Counted from the first letter of the stretch, positions 45,826-57,189 are shown. The stretch: DNA of 64,000 nt from Chloranthus sessilifolius (GCA_021018995.1 CM037585.1:70310646-70374645), one strand, 5' to 3'. A program made the numbers and translations. The notes: generated by a model not told the origin, from the letters alone.

Positions 45826-46612
45826 TCTCTGCTCTGGTTCATCTGTGCCCCCTATCCATTCCCGGTTCTCTATATCGGCTCGCTTCTGGCTACAGATGGC
45901 TGTGAAGCTTTAAATTGAAAAGAGACTATACTAGTGTTGGGCCTAGTATGCATGACATTCTGCACCTCTGCCCCGATTCTTCTGTCATTCCTCTGCTCTT
46001 AGAACCTCCTAATCTCGCCAGCCCTGTAGGATACATTCTTGCTCAATCGTCCTTCCCTGATAGCATCCTCGCAATAATTAGCGTTCCTCACCAAATCGGC
46101 AAAGCTAGACTGTTATGGGTAAATGAGGAAGTCTGAGATGACTGGTAAGGTATTTTTCAAGATCATCTCGATCTGCTCATCGTCAGGTATTCTATTTCTC
46201 ACCTAAGCTGCCAGCGCTCTCTAGCTCTCGAGGTAATCGCTAAAGGTCTCATTAGGGTTTTGTTTCAACCAAGACAAATCTGACTTACAACGCTCAATGC
46301 CTATATTGTTGACATACTGTTCTTGAAACAGATGAGTCAGATCCTTCCATGTCTTTATCATGGATGATTCTAGGGATGCGAACCATCTCAGGGTCGGGCC
46401 CGTCACACTTTTCTGGAAGACCTTTATAAGTAGGTGCTCATTCCCCCCCCCATATTGACACATGTCCCCACAGTAGGACTTGAGGTGTGGATGGGGTTGC
46501 CCGTGCAGTTATATTTGTCAAAGATCGACATCTTGAATTTTAGGGGCAAGGGGACTTCTGCAAATAAGCACAAGTCTGAGAAGTCTGTGGCATGCATTTC
46601 GGCTCCACTCAT
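45826..46612 (-). pseudogene. gag: Element A gag, central domain
   Basis: FKMSIFDKYNCTGNPIHT, then QKSVTGPTLRWFASLESSM and IKTWKDLTHLFQEQYV with NETFSDYLESWR are the Tat form of the Retrotrans_gag domain. A frame change lies near 46450. Element K carries the same region at 63640-64000. Confidence 0.82.
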
Positions 46613-46802
46613 CTTTAATAGCTGCTTTTAGATTTTGTCTAATTGCTCTTTCAACTGCTCAGACTCTTTGGATAGCGAGGCAATTTTTTCAACGGTCGAT
46701 CTTGATTCACTTTGTGCTACTGGGGGGTTGGTGATTATGGGTGGGGGATTGATGCTGGCGAATGCTCCAACGTAAGCCCTGCTATTCCTGATCTCATCTT
46801 CC

Positions 46803-48179
46803 TCATATTGTGGGTCTATATATGGTGTAGTGAGGGTGAGATTTTATTGTTGGTGCTCGTTGGGCTGGATAAGTTCCAGGTGGGACCATTGGAGGGGGAA
46901 ATTTTATGGAGTGATAGGGTGGGTGGGATTTGGATTTTGGGTGAAGCCTTGATGGGGCCACTAGGTTTGAGTGAAAGCTTGGAGGTGGCTTTGGGGTGCT
47001 GGGACATGGGTGAATTGGAGTTGATGCGGGATAGGTGTCAGGCTTCCGCCTTGGGCTGGGTGTGAGGCTTGTGTGTGATGGAGGTTTTGAGGGAATTGTG
47101 GAGGGTATGGGTATGTGGACCAAAGGTTTGGGCCATGTTGGGCTTGGGTACTGGATGAGGGACTTAGAGGGGTTTGGGCCATATGGCCTTGGGAAATTTG
47201 GCCCATTGGGCTTTGTTAGTTTTGGGCTATTGGGCCCTGGTAGGTCTGGCCCATTGGGCTTTGATGGGTCTGGCTTATTGGGCCTTGATGGGTTTGGCAT
47301 ATTGGGCCTTGATGGTTTTGCCCACGGGGCCTTGATGGGTCTGGGTGATGGGGATTTGGGCCATTGGGCCTTGGTGGGTGTGGATGATGGGGGTTTGGGC
47401 CATTGAGCCTTGGTGGGTGTGGATGATGGGAGTTTGAGCCATTGAGCCTTGGTTGGTGTGGATGATGGGGATTTGGGCCATTGGGCCTTGGTGGGTTTGA
47501 GGTAATGAAGCGTGGAGGCTTGGGAATGTGGATGATGGGTTGAAAGAAGTGTGGTGAGAATGAGGGGGGATGTTTTGGGAGGCTTTCCAACTAGTGTAAG
47601 CCCGGACCATTTCATCCATCATGGCCATTGGAGAGGGATCAGATGGAGGTGGTTCATTTGAAGGTATTAGGGGTGTAGATGATGTAGATGTGTGGGAAAA
47701 ATTGGGCATGGGTAAATGCGGGTGGATCGGGTGTATGTTGGGACGATGAAAAATGGGGCATGGTGGTAAAGGTAGGGAATCGGGTTGGATTCTGGATTGA
47801 TGTAGATGGCGGATGGGATGGGTTTGGCATGGCCACGGAAGGGGGGATGGGCATGTTTTGAGAAAATGAGGGGGGATAGGGGGTTGGATTTTGGGTGTTT
47901 TGATCGGTGGTGGATGGAAAGACGAGTGCACCGAATGGCCCAGTGATGGTAAATAGGGATCGGGTGAGGGGGATGGATGTGTAGATCTCTTCCAAATGGG
48001 AATGAGTTTTGGAGTGCGGCAGGGATGAATCGGGATCTACATATGCCAGATCCACTGCCCACAACATGTCTTGATGGCGGCTGGGGTACAGGTGCCTTGG
48101 ATGGGGCCTGTAAAGTTTCCTCTTTCCTCCCATACGGGATGACAGAGGGTAGGGGGATGCCATTGTGCCGACACCACAA
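46803..48179 (-). pseudogene. Element A Pro-rich N-terminal gag region with minisatellites
   Basis: The start MASPYPLSSR (48163) or the upstream ATG (48179) matches MAPPCPPLSR of element K at 61999. AVDLAYVDPDSSLPHSKTHS and MMDEMVRAYTSWKASQN are shared landmarks. Between 47190 and 47500 lie repeats of about 30 bases (coding PNGPDPSRPN-like units) and about 39 bases (coding HTHQGSMAQTPII-like units). Frameshifts divide it into three frames. Function unknown. Confidence 0.7.
47190..47500 (-). repeat. Minisatellites of 30 and 39 bases in gag region
   Basis: Four to five copies each of units based on GGGCCATTGGGCCTTGGTGG. Unit lengths are multiples of three, so copy-number change keeps the frame. 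Confidence 0.8.
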
Positions 48180-48562
48180 ATCTCCTCCTCTTTTTCGTTT
48201 TTGGTTTATTTAATTTTTTGAAATTTTGTGAATGGATTTTTATGATGAAGGATTTCAGGGCCATTAAATTCCCGTTTCGGGTGGCATTTGTACCCTAAGT
48301 AAATCCTGCGGCGAGATCCGATGTGTTTCAAAAGAATTAAAGGGGAACCCTTTGATCTATTGAAATCACGGGAATCAATGCAAACAACCCAATCCCACGG
48401 AGCGAGTCAATATGAGGTTACCCTCTTTTGATCGGAGGAGGCGTATTGAGTGTTTGATAATGTGGGACCTAATCAGAGAATCTAAACCACTAGGCGGGGA
48501 GCTCAAGGATGTGAAAAAGGGCCTCAAACTCAGGCTGCACTGCTCAGTCGAAACAGATTTCA

Positions 48563-48637
48563 CTTGGCGCATGTATTACTTGCACCAGGTCAAATTTGGC
48601 CTAATTTATGCTTGGTGCATGTATTACATGCACCAGG
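48563..48637. repeat. Palindrome pair, Tat 48-bp module (gag leader of A)
   Basis: Copies at 48563-48589 (centre 48576, three mismatches) and 48611-48637 (centre 48624, one mismatch), exactly 48 bp apart. They lie about 400 bases upstream of the gag ATG in the sense direction. Confidence 0.8.
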
Positions 48638-48639
48638 TA

Positions 48640-49399
48640 TAAATAGTGGGGGTAGCTATCTGGACAACAGAACATCAGTCCGAGATTAGTTCTTTCTCTT
48701 TGCTTTTCTGTAAGCGATGCTTTGGGGGACAAATTTAGTTGTAACATGTTTCTCCTCACCGAACTTAAGGGATACAAGGCCGATTCAGAGCTACTAACTC
48801 TCTCCCCAAGGGTTTTAAGCTTTGTAGCAGGATAGGTTCCCCACCCGATATACCTCCAACGCAAACGCTAGTGGCGGTGGTACTTTTCAAGATCATCACC
48901 ACTAGGGGTTGCCGCCGTACTAAGAACTGGGTATTTGTATCTTTGCCTAAAAATTCCCAACCCTTGAAAATCTACTCCCATAAAAATTCAATTAAAGTCC
49001 CCTCTTGGTTCAATTTTAATTTAAGATTTTTAGAGGAATTTTCTTTTAAGTCTAAAAACGGGTGGTGATGGTCTCGTGCCGCCTCTACAGGCCGCCATCC
49101 ATTGATGAGATATGTTTGTGGAAATGTAAAAGCTCATGTAAGCCTGCCAAACGGCTAAGGCGTGTAAAAGAGCAAGTAAGCCCGCCAATCGACTAAGGCA
49201 TGTAAATGACAGAAAAGTAAGTGAAATGTAAAGACAATGCACAAGTAGGCCTGCCAATCGGCTAAGGCACGTAAATGACGGAAAAGTAGGGGTGAGAAAA
49301 TTAGCAGAATCGTAGGGGTCAGTAAAAACTAAGAGGAAATAAACAAATGTTAGTAAAAACAAAATAAGCCAAGTTTCAAGGGGAAGCTCTACTAGCTAC
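48640..49399 (-). other. Element A 5' leader with 70-base repeats
   Basis: Untranslated. 49110-49300 holds three copies of a unit containing CCTGCCAATCGGCTAAGGC, next to the PBS; element K has the same at about 60800-60990. Confidence 0.7.
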
Positions 49400-49417
49400 T
49401 CCCCAGCAGAGTCGCCA
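49400..49417 (-). other. Primer binding site of element A (tRNA-Arg type)
   Basis: TGGCGACTCTGCTGGGGA on the minus strand, two bases after the LTR end; this is the Ogre/Tat-type primer site, reported as tRNA-Arg. Confidence 0.85.
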
Positions 49418-50021
49418 TCTGTGCAACCGTGAGATTTTTGACGATCCCATCACGACGATGCGCACTCCCTAAATGATATAGAGTCACCACCCAGAGCTTT
49501 TGGTTTCCCAGGAAACCTAAATTATCGATCGAGAAGGTGTTAGGCACCCGATCAACCCGCTATAAAGCGGTCTCTACTTATGGCCAAAGATAAAATAAAA
49601 ATGGAAATAAAAAAGAGCACTTCATCTTGCCCAAAGGCACTATGATCCTATTTGTGCCCTCCGTTCCTACGGGGAATTCGGCGGTGTAACGGCATAAATT
49701 TAAGGATAGAGCAAAAGCTAAGGTAGAGGAATAGAGGGGAGAGCTGGAGCTCTCGAGCCCTTGTAGCATACGTGTGGACCTTCGTGTAGGTGCACTTGAG
49801 GAGCTTCTGATGGCTTGGATGATGGAATGGTAGGTTCTAACCTCTAAAGCATGCTAGCTAAGGGGTAGCTCACACCTAAAATAAGGGATCTATGATGGAA
49901 TATAAGGCTCAAATGAAGTTTTGGAATTCTGAAATTTGAATGAAGAAATGGTTCACCAAAGGGAGAAAGGTTTCTCTCTTAGGAATTTTTTCAAGCCTTT
50001 ATAAAGGTAGGGGTGCCTCTC

Positions 50022-50029
50022 TATTTATA
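50022..50029 (-). promoter_or_regulatory. TATA box of element A 5' LTR
   Basis: TATAAATA on the minus strand within CCTATAAATAGAGAGG, the best core promoter in the LTR. Confidence 0.75.
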
Positions 50030-50313
50030 GGAAAAGAGAGGGTTAGGGGGGTGCTTAGAGGCTAATTAGGGTTAATAATTAGATAATCCTAGCATCTAAG
50101 GTTTCCTAGGGTTTCGAAGCTTTAGAAAAGTAGGCAATGGTCATCAATGGTAGATGATAGGTTGATGTTTCAAATGACCAAAGGGTTGCCAATAGGGTAA
50201 GCATGGGTGCAATAGTCCTAATGAAACCCATCCTACACTTTGAGATGGTCAATAAGTCAAACCCTCAAAGTAAAATTCAAGGCAAAAACCCACAGTTACT
50301 GTAGCTAAGCCTG

Positions 50314-50461
50314 TGGCACATGTATTAGATGCGCTAGGCAAAAATGCAGTCCCTGGAAGTTCAAAGCCCGCGGGGGGACCACTTGTGCTTGGCGCAACTA
50401 TTAGTTACGCCAAGCCATTTCTGGGGAGAAATGGCTTGGCGCAAGTATTACTTGCGCCAAG
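50314..50461. repeat. Palindrome array, Tat 48-bp module (5' LTR of A)
   Basis: Three copies: 50314-50336 (weak), 50387-50415 (one mismatch), 50435-50461 (perfect 27-bp palindrome of CTTGGCGCAAGTA, a central T, and its reverse complement). Centres are at 50325, 50401 and 50448. They lie 285-430 bases upstream of the TATA box. Confidence 0.88.
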
Positions 50462-50880
50462 TACATAGTAGTTTCTCGCAATGTTCTCGAGTGGTACAAG
50501 GCAGGCCTCGCAAGGTTCCAATATTGCCCATTTTGGTGCCCAAGCTTTGGATCGCCATAACTTTTGATGCGTAACTTGGATCGGGGAAATTCTTCGCTTG
50601 TTATAAATCTAGAAAACTCTACTTTTTAATAGTATATGATCTAATCTTAGTAGAGGTCCCTGCCAGCCCTGGTTCATCTCTCTCTAGCCATTGCTCGGAA
50701 GGGTTAACTATGGACTCGGAGGGGTTTCCAAAGGTTGGGATTGGTTCCTAAAGGTTTGGAGAGGGTTTTAAAGGATTCAGGGTGATTCCTAAGGGTTCAG
50801 ATAATGCTATCGGAAGTTCGGAGGTGCGCCTCTCTCGAAGTATGTCTCGATCGGGCTTGGGCCTAATTTGGGTGTCTACA

Positions 50881-51567
50881 CTCATATTAGAAGCCTGAAA
50901 CTGAATTTCTTTGTACCAAAATTTTATAAACCTTAAACCATATGTACTACCCAAAGCTTTCTAACCTTTGACTCTTACAATTTTTGAGAATTTAGAACGT
51001 AAAAAGAAGGGAAGAAAAGGGAGTGAAAGGAGTATATGCATAACAGATAAAGGATCTATTGAAAAAGGATACAAGTAAAAAGAAATACTATTATATGAAA
51101 ATATGGGAAAAGAAAAGAAATCATAAAAGACGATTCTATGAAAAAAGGAAGAAAATGGAATTTATACTAGAAAAGAAATGGGAAGAAGTCATCCAAAATA
51201 AGGATACTAACTGAAGTAGAACAATATAGAAAAAGAAGAGAAGGAAGAGCTAAGATATAAATTTGAATCCTCTTTACCCTTTTCAGTGAAACCTTCTACA
51301 AACCCAAAGTCCCATTACAAGCCGAAGGAAAGACCTTTGTGATTTACGATTTGTAAAAATATGAGTTTAGTAGAGATATATAAAGCAGATACTATGCATA
51401 AATAAAGAAATTAAATGAACATAATTGATTATCCTTTCCATGAGATTTTTCTTCTTAGGTAATTGTCCGATGAAATTTTTATCTTCTTAGCTAATTGCCC
51501 GATGAAATTTTCATATATGTCTACAATATTATAAGAACCCAAGATTTTGATTATTTTTGAGAGTATG
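50881..51567 (+). other. Element E 3' UTR, first part
   Basis: Homologous to the 3' UTR of Athila-2 (for example TTTGAATCC then CTTTACCC and CCCATTACAA). It is cut on the left by element A and on the right by solo LTR F. Confidence 0.65.
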
Positions 51568-53967
51568 TGTTGGGGAATTTCAGTGTGTTGATTATTATGA
51601 ATTAAAAGAAAGAAAATAAAATCAAAGTAAAACAGAGAATGGATTTAGCACATCTAAAATATCCTAGACCTGCAAGATACTGGGTCCTTTATAGCAAGTT
51701 TTAATAAGCAAGAGTTTACCCCACAGGGTGTGGTGATCTAAACCTAGAAAGTGCATAGTAGACCTCCAGATCTGGCTACAGATCTGGCAATTCTAAGAAG
51801 AAAGTGAGTTTTTCGGGTGTCACTAGATCTAATTTATAAAGCTAAAATATGAAACTAAATCTAAAAGATTGAGGAAGATGGATGGTAAAATAAAATATAA
51901 AATGGGAAAGAAAGATAGCTAGGGCCTGGTTTTTATTGCAAAACAGATCCAGGTATGTGAATTTACAATTGTCCTTAACTTGGCTACAAGCTCAAGTGCA
52001 AGGTAGAAGAATCCACTCTAATCCAAAGGCTTGGACTGATCTTAAGGCTATGATCTGTCCACTTTAATGGTCATAGATCATCCTAGGGATTTCCTCCAAA
52101 TCAAAGGTTCTAATTAGAACATTAAAATCACTAAAAATGCTATGGATGCAAGGCTACAAGGTCAGGCATCCACAGGGATATAAGATCTAGGATGATCAAA
52201 TGGTATTCAAGAGATCTACCAATTAAGTGGGTGGGCTGGTCCCATCTACACAAATCCGATCGAGAACCAAGTGAAACTAGATGATCTATAGATCTAATTA
52301 AGCAATAGAATCAATAATTCATTGAATCAAAATTACTTACAATGACCTTATCCTCAGATCTGTAGTCTGTGCATCAATCCACAAGACCTTCATCCCAAAT
52401 TACAATAAAAAACTAGATCTGAGCTGCTACCTAGATCTAATCCAATAGGCTAGATTAGAGAGAGAAGGGGGAAGAAAAAAAGGGGAAAATAAAACCAAAA
52501 ATTAAACCTAAATGAGCTAAGGAGAACTCAGACTATTCCTTCGTTCCTACTTTTCTTGCTGAAGAAAAACAGTAAAATAGATGGATATTTATACATATGC
52601 ATCGATCCATGTGCCTTGAGTTGCAGCCAATCAGAGAGTGGAGGACTCAGTTCTGTTATGCACAGCTAAGGTGTCTTCATTTCAGTCTAGGAAAATCACA
52701 TGTGGATTGTTGTCCTATGTTCAAAAATTTGTGCCCAGCTAATGTGTTCTTGTAGCTCTCAAAAATGCCCCTGCTGGCCACTGATGTTTGCTGATGCAAC
52801 TGCTGCAGAAATATAAGCTGCTTAGTCAATAGGTGCTACATCAGGTTTAATAAATTGAGCATTCGATAGGTACAACTTTAGCATTTGATAGGATAATGGT
52901 TTGTTGAAGAACGAGCCGATAGGTTCACTGCAACCTTGAAGAACTCGATAGGTTAGATTGCAAAAGGCAATATCCATTTGATAGGTTGGATTGTTGCTGC
53001 ATTCTTTAAGCATTCGACAGGTTGAGAGGATGGCCTGCTGCTCTTCGATAGGTTGAGTTTAAATCAAGAACTTGTCGACAGGTTCAATTAATGGAGCCTT
53101 CGATATGTGCAATGATTGCGCTACAATAATCATTCGATAGGTTGAAGGCTTTAAGTACAGCAGAACTCAACAGGAGCTGAAGTTCAAATCGATAGGATGA
53201 GTTGTAACCACATGAACCATTCAATAGGTTCATCATTGCTACCTTTAAGGACTACTCGATAGGTTTGACAGCTCCATTCGATAGGTTTGACAGCTCCATT
53301 CGATAGGTTCAATGCATGATGTGTAAGTCGACAAGTTGGGTTTCCAGCTGCATGAACCATTCGATAGGTTGAAAGAGAGAAGAGTTCGACGAGTTCAAGC
53401 TGCATGTTTGAAGCTTTTGACAGGTTAATAGTCCTTGCTCCATTCGATAGGTAGCTCCAGTTGATGCACCATTCGATAAGTTCAAAACTGATGCATTGAG
53501 GGAATATTCGATAGGTACAAAATTGTAGCATTCTTTAAGCATTCGATAAGTTCAAAAGCAGTGGTCGACAGGTTCAGCAAACCACAACACTCGATAGGTT
53601 GGTGGCTGTTGTTAATGGTGAATCCTTTTTTGCTGAAGTGTGCATCTGAAGCCAGACCTGAACCACACATCTGCCTTTGCTATATGTTGCTAAAATCTCA
53701 AGATGGTTCAACTCCACATTGCTGCAGCTTCCCTTCATCTCGAGCTGCTGTTTCGTTCTAACATAAATCACACCATGGCCCTTCTTGCCTCAGTTCTAAT
53801 AGATGGTTCCATGTCCTCTTTTTGACAATTTTACATAGGAAAATTGCATTATTCTATATTTCATCCCTAACTGCAAAATATACAAAAAAAATAGTTTTTA
53901 ACCACTCTAGGTCCTATCAAAAGCTAGGTTTAAAGGTGTAGAAAGTGGCAAAAATCAGTGCTTAACA
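51568..53967 (-). mobile_element. Solo LTR F, Athila-type, inserted in element E
   Basis: Begins TGTTGGGG and ends CTTAACA; TATG flanks both sides (51564-51567, 53968-53971), fitting a 4-base remnant of a duplication. TATAAATA at 52593-52586 (minus). The hairpin is at 52054-52077. An unusually long AACCTRTCGA array spans 52850-53600. No internal region, so a solo LTR. Confidence 0.82.
52850..53600 (-). promoter_or_regulatory. Athila motif array in solo LTR F
   Basis: Over twenty TCGATAGGTT-type sites, including a run with near-identical spacing at 53256-53310 (TTCGATAGGTTTGACAGCTC repeated), suggesting local duplication. Confidence 0.8.
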
Positions 53968-54443
53968 TATGCCAATAAGTGAGAGTTTAGATGAAAATAT
54001 TTTCTAAAAATTGTAGTTTAGAAAAATCTATGGTGAATAAAGTTTTTACTGATATGCACACACTACACGCTATACCGAATTGAAATTATTGAGTTCTGAT
54101 AAAGGATGATTACAATGATGGAAAGCTAAGGGTAAAAGATTGTAAGATTTTTGAAAAATAATGAACATATAATGATTGACTAAAAAATTAGTATATAAAA
54201 TCTATATTTTCAAAAAATTTAGTATTATGAAAAATCCAAAAATATTTGAAGTTTGCTGGTAACTTTACTGAAAACCTTCAGGAGACTACAACTCCTCCAC
54301 TAGGGATCACCTAGGAGTTTAAAGGCTTGTTGCATCTACTAACTGCAATCATGCTCCCTATGAAAGTGGCAGTTAAGTTCATCGTTTAGATATTATATGT
54401 TTCCTTATTTGCTAAGGACTAGCAAAACTTAAGTTTAGGGGTG
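53968..54443 (+). other. Element E 3' UTR, second part, with PPT
   Basis: Continues 51567. CTGAAAACC, GGAGACTACAACTCCTCCAC and CTCCCTATGAAAGTGGC match Athila-2 32680-32790. Ends with AAGTTTAGGGGTG before the LTR. Confidence 0.75.
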
Positions 54444-55909
54444 TGATCAGTCATATAATTTACCATTTTATCACCCTTAATTTATTGATGTTAGGCCATA
54501 GTTTGTTACTAACAAGTTGATGATGTGCATATATTAGAGATAACTAGTTAAATAGAGTAAAAGTGTTAATATTCATCAAAATGAACTCAAAAAGCAATAA
54601 GAAAGACTATTGAATGAAAAAGACGTTTTCCACCTACTGAAAGCCAGAGAATCATAATTTACGATTCTGCAAAAAGAGATAAAAAGAAGAAAAGCGAAAA
54701 ATTGTAATTCAGAGAATCGTCAACCAAGGAAGCTATGATAGATAGAAAATTGTGATTAACAATTTTCTGAGAAAAAGAAGAAAATGATAAATTGTGATTT
54801 GCGATTTCTCAGAAAAGAAGATTTCCTACTATTGTTGTTACTGTTGATCACATGTATATTACACTGCCATGAACAGAGTTAGAAGATATATGAGATTAGA
54901 AGTTTGATAAATCACGGATCTGAGAATATTGATGAAGATAAGCTTTAAGAAATCTCGATTGCTGAAATAAAGGAGAACAATCCAGAAGCACATCTACCGT
55001 CTAAGCTAGGAAAGATAAAATTAGGAATTAGTGTTTTAGTAGAAATCTTTTGTTTTTAGTAGTTTCTTTAGAATTAGAAGACTTTGTAAACCGACTTCTT
55101 ATGATCTATAAATAAAAGAGCTTGGTATAGGAATAAGCATCGAAGAATTTCAGCATCAATTGATGCTTGAGGTTGGATTTTCTTCCAATCAAAATAGTGT
55201 ATAATAGTTAGAGTTGATTCGATATCAGAGGTTTCTCAAGAGCAATTGACGACTGCAATTGAGTGCTAAAGATTAATGTAGATATCCTTGTTTCTTAGAG
55301 GCAATTGATGACTGCGGCTGAGGGATGAAAGCTATATTTATTTGCTTTCTAGTTTAAATTTTCTTTTCTTGTATTTACAGCTTTGTAAACATCTCCAAGT
55401 TTTAATTTGAATTGACGACTCAGGTTAGAATTTACAGATTAGTGTAACGGTTTTTACTTTTTCATCTTAAGTTTTCTAAGGTTTGATAGACGCCCAGATT
55501 TTAGGAAGTTGTTGATTAGATTAAATATGTATTGATAGGAGCTTAGACTTGATTGACGACCAATGCTAAGAAACTAGAGATATGGTGTAACGGTACTGTT
55601 TATTTTCATAAATATCTGATCACTGACGATTGGGATTGACAACCTCAATCCGAAGAAGGAAGATTTAGAATTTATTTTATGCATTTTAGATTAAGAACCC
55701 ATTCTTTTATTCATATTTCTCCACTAGAGTAGATCTTAAAGGTAAATTTTTTTTTTTTAAATAAAAATTTAAATAGAAGATATAGATAAGAAGTAATTTG
55801 ATAAATAAACTTCCTTGTGGGAACAATCCTATGCTAGTATTATGATTTCCATTGTGCACTTGCAATAGGTTAAGACTTGAGTTTAAACATAATTTTAATA
55901 TACATAACA
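54444..55909 (+). repeat. Element E 3' LTR (Athila-like, diverged family)
   Basis: Begins TGATCAGTC after the PPT. The end is taken at ATAACA (55909), though a few bases more are possible. TATAAATA at 55107-55114. Its last 60 or so bases resemble the reverse complement of 57626-57690. Confidence 0.7.
54640..54810 (+). promoter_or_regulatory. Palindromic motif array in element E LTR
   Basis: Four related palindromic sites: GAATCATAATTTACGATTC near 54650, a weak copy near 54700, AGAAAATTGT with matching ACAATTTTCT near 54747, and ATTGTGATTTGCGATTT near 54793. They lie 300-460 bases before the TATA box. Confidence 0.65.
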
Positions 55910-57189
55910 TGATCAACCAGCCGCAGCGGGATTTAGGGTGGCCGCAGCGAGTCCGTGATGGCTCGATTTATGTGGGTTTCCTCCTCGATCCGAATCGCCC
56001 AAAAACATTCTATAATCACTTCAAAACTAATTTCCCAATATTAAGCATAAATCTCACCTTTTTAAAGCATGTATACGGGTCTATGATGGTCAAAATGACG
56101 GAGATTGATGCCGAAGCTCTGAATTTCTCAAGAATCCTTGCATGTAATTCCAATGCACACTAATCAAGCTTAGCTCTCACAAATTAGCATATGATTAACA
56201 CATGCATGTGGAGGATTTGGAAATTTACCTCTTTTAATCGTGCATGTGAAGTTTATGATCGTCGAAATCAGAAGGATCGACGCTGAAGCTTGTCGTTTGC
56301 CCGATGATTGATCTCTTCCTCCTCCTAGGGCTCTACAGTGTAAGAATCAAAGGATTCCTGTGGCACAAAACAGAGCCAATGGGTTTCTTTGAGGGATTTG
56401 AGTTGTGATCAACGGTTGGGACTTCTCAAAAGAGGACACGAAGAAAGAAGGTGAAGAAGAAGAAAAAAGGAAGGGAATTCAACACGTCAGCTCTCTTGCT
56501 TTCCACATAATTTCTCATGCCAGTTGAAATGAATTTTCACTAAACCATTTATTCTTATAACAGTGGGTTTGAGTTGGTGTTGAACTGCTATAATGAAAAC
56601 AGTGTATTGGCTCTTACTAAGAGTTTCAAAATAAGGCCTTTTGTAAAAATATCCAAATGAACAAGGCCCAAATTATTCATTTTGTGTGTTAGCTTATCTA
56701 GAGCCTTTAAATTTAGGTCAATTGTTCGACCAACTTTATGATGGCCCATCGGATGAGTGGTGTTCGATCACCTACATTGGTGGTGATCTTTAAATCATCA
56801 CCATCTACCTTGACTATACAGAGTGGGTCATTGGGTGTCATTTATGATAATCATATGATGGGTGCCCTGTAAGAGTTCTAGATCAATGGTTGGTACCATC
56901 ATAGGGTGCCACCCTAAATTCAATTAGTGTGGGTGACCATCCCTTTCAAAGGTGCACGTGTCTCGAGTTTTCATTTCAGGCCTCTTAGAGGTCGGGTTTC
57001 AATTCAGTGTTCGAATTAGGAAATCGATTCTCAGAATTTGGATATTGGGTGCGTTTACCCAATCAAGGTGGATGGGTTAGAGACCTCATCACAGTCGTCA
57101 ACGATTTGACCAAGTCAAATAGGTCAAAGAAAATCGTATCGTCGTCGAAAGTCAACGATTCAATGCCAGTAAAAATCAAGGTCGTTACA
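55910..57189 (-). repeat. Probable Tekay/Del-like 3' LTR
   Basis: On the minus strand AAGGAGGGTAGAA is followed by TGTAACGACC, the usual PPT-LTR junction of Tekay/Del chromoviruses. Only LTR and a short pre-LTR piece are seen; a left end at TGATCAACC (55910) is tentative. Confidence 0.45.

Larger units (their letters stand above)
1..50880 (-). mobile_element. Element A: Tat/Ogre-like Ty3/gypsy LTR retrotransposon, split by three later insertions
   Basis: Bases 1-318 and 50565-50880 are near-identical direct repeats, the 3' and 5' LTR copies of one minus-strand element whose left end lies outside the window. The 5' LTR is 49420-50880. A primer site (49400-49417) and a polypurine tract (about 319-335) adjoin the LTRs as expected. 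Domain order on the minus strand is Pro-rich gag region, gag, protease, G-patch, RT, RNase H, archaeal-like RNase H, integrase. The second RNase H and the primer sequence are diagnostic of the Tat lineage (Ogre, Retand). Removing Athila-1, Athila-2 and solo LTR D leaves about 20 kb in the window, about 21 kb with the missing LTR part. Tat elements are known to carry extra ORFs, some antisense, after integrase; this one has two. All coding parts have stops or frameshifts. The right flank begins CTCAT; the matching left duplication is out of view. Confidence 0.9.
49420..50880 (-). repeat. Element A 5' LTR
   Basis: 1461 bp, TGTAGACACCC to GGTTGCACA in sense. TATAAATA at 50029-50022. Its last 316 bases in plus coordinates match 1-318. 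Confidence 0.92.

Noticed and set aside
46712..47406. Plus-strand Gly/Leu-rich open frames
   Set aside because: Complement of the minisatellite-bearing gag region of element A.
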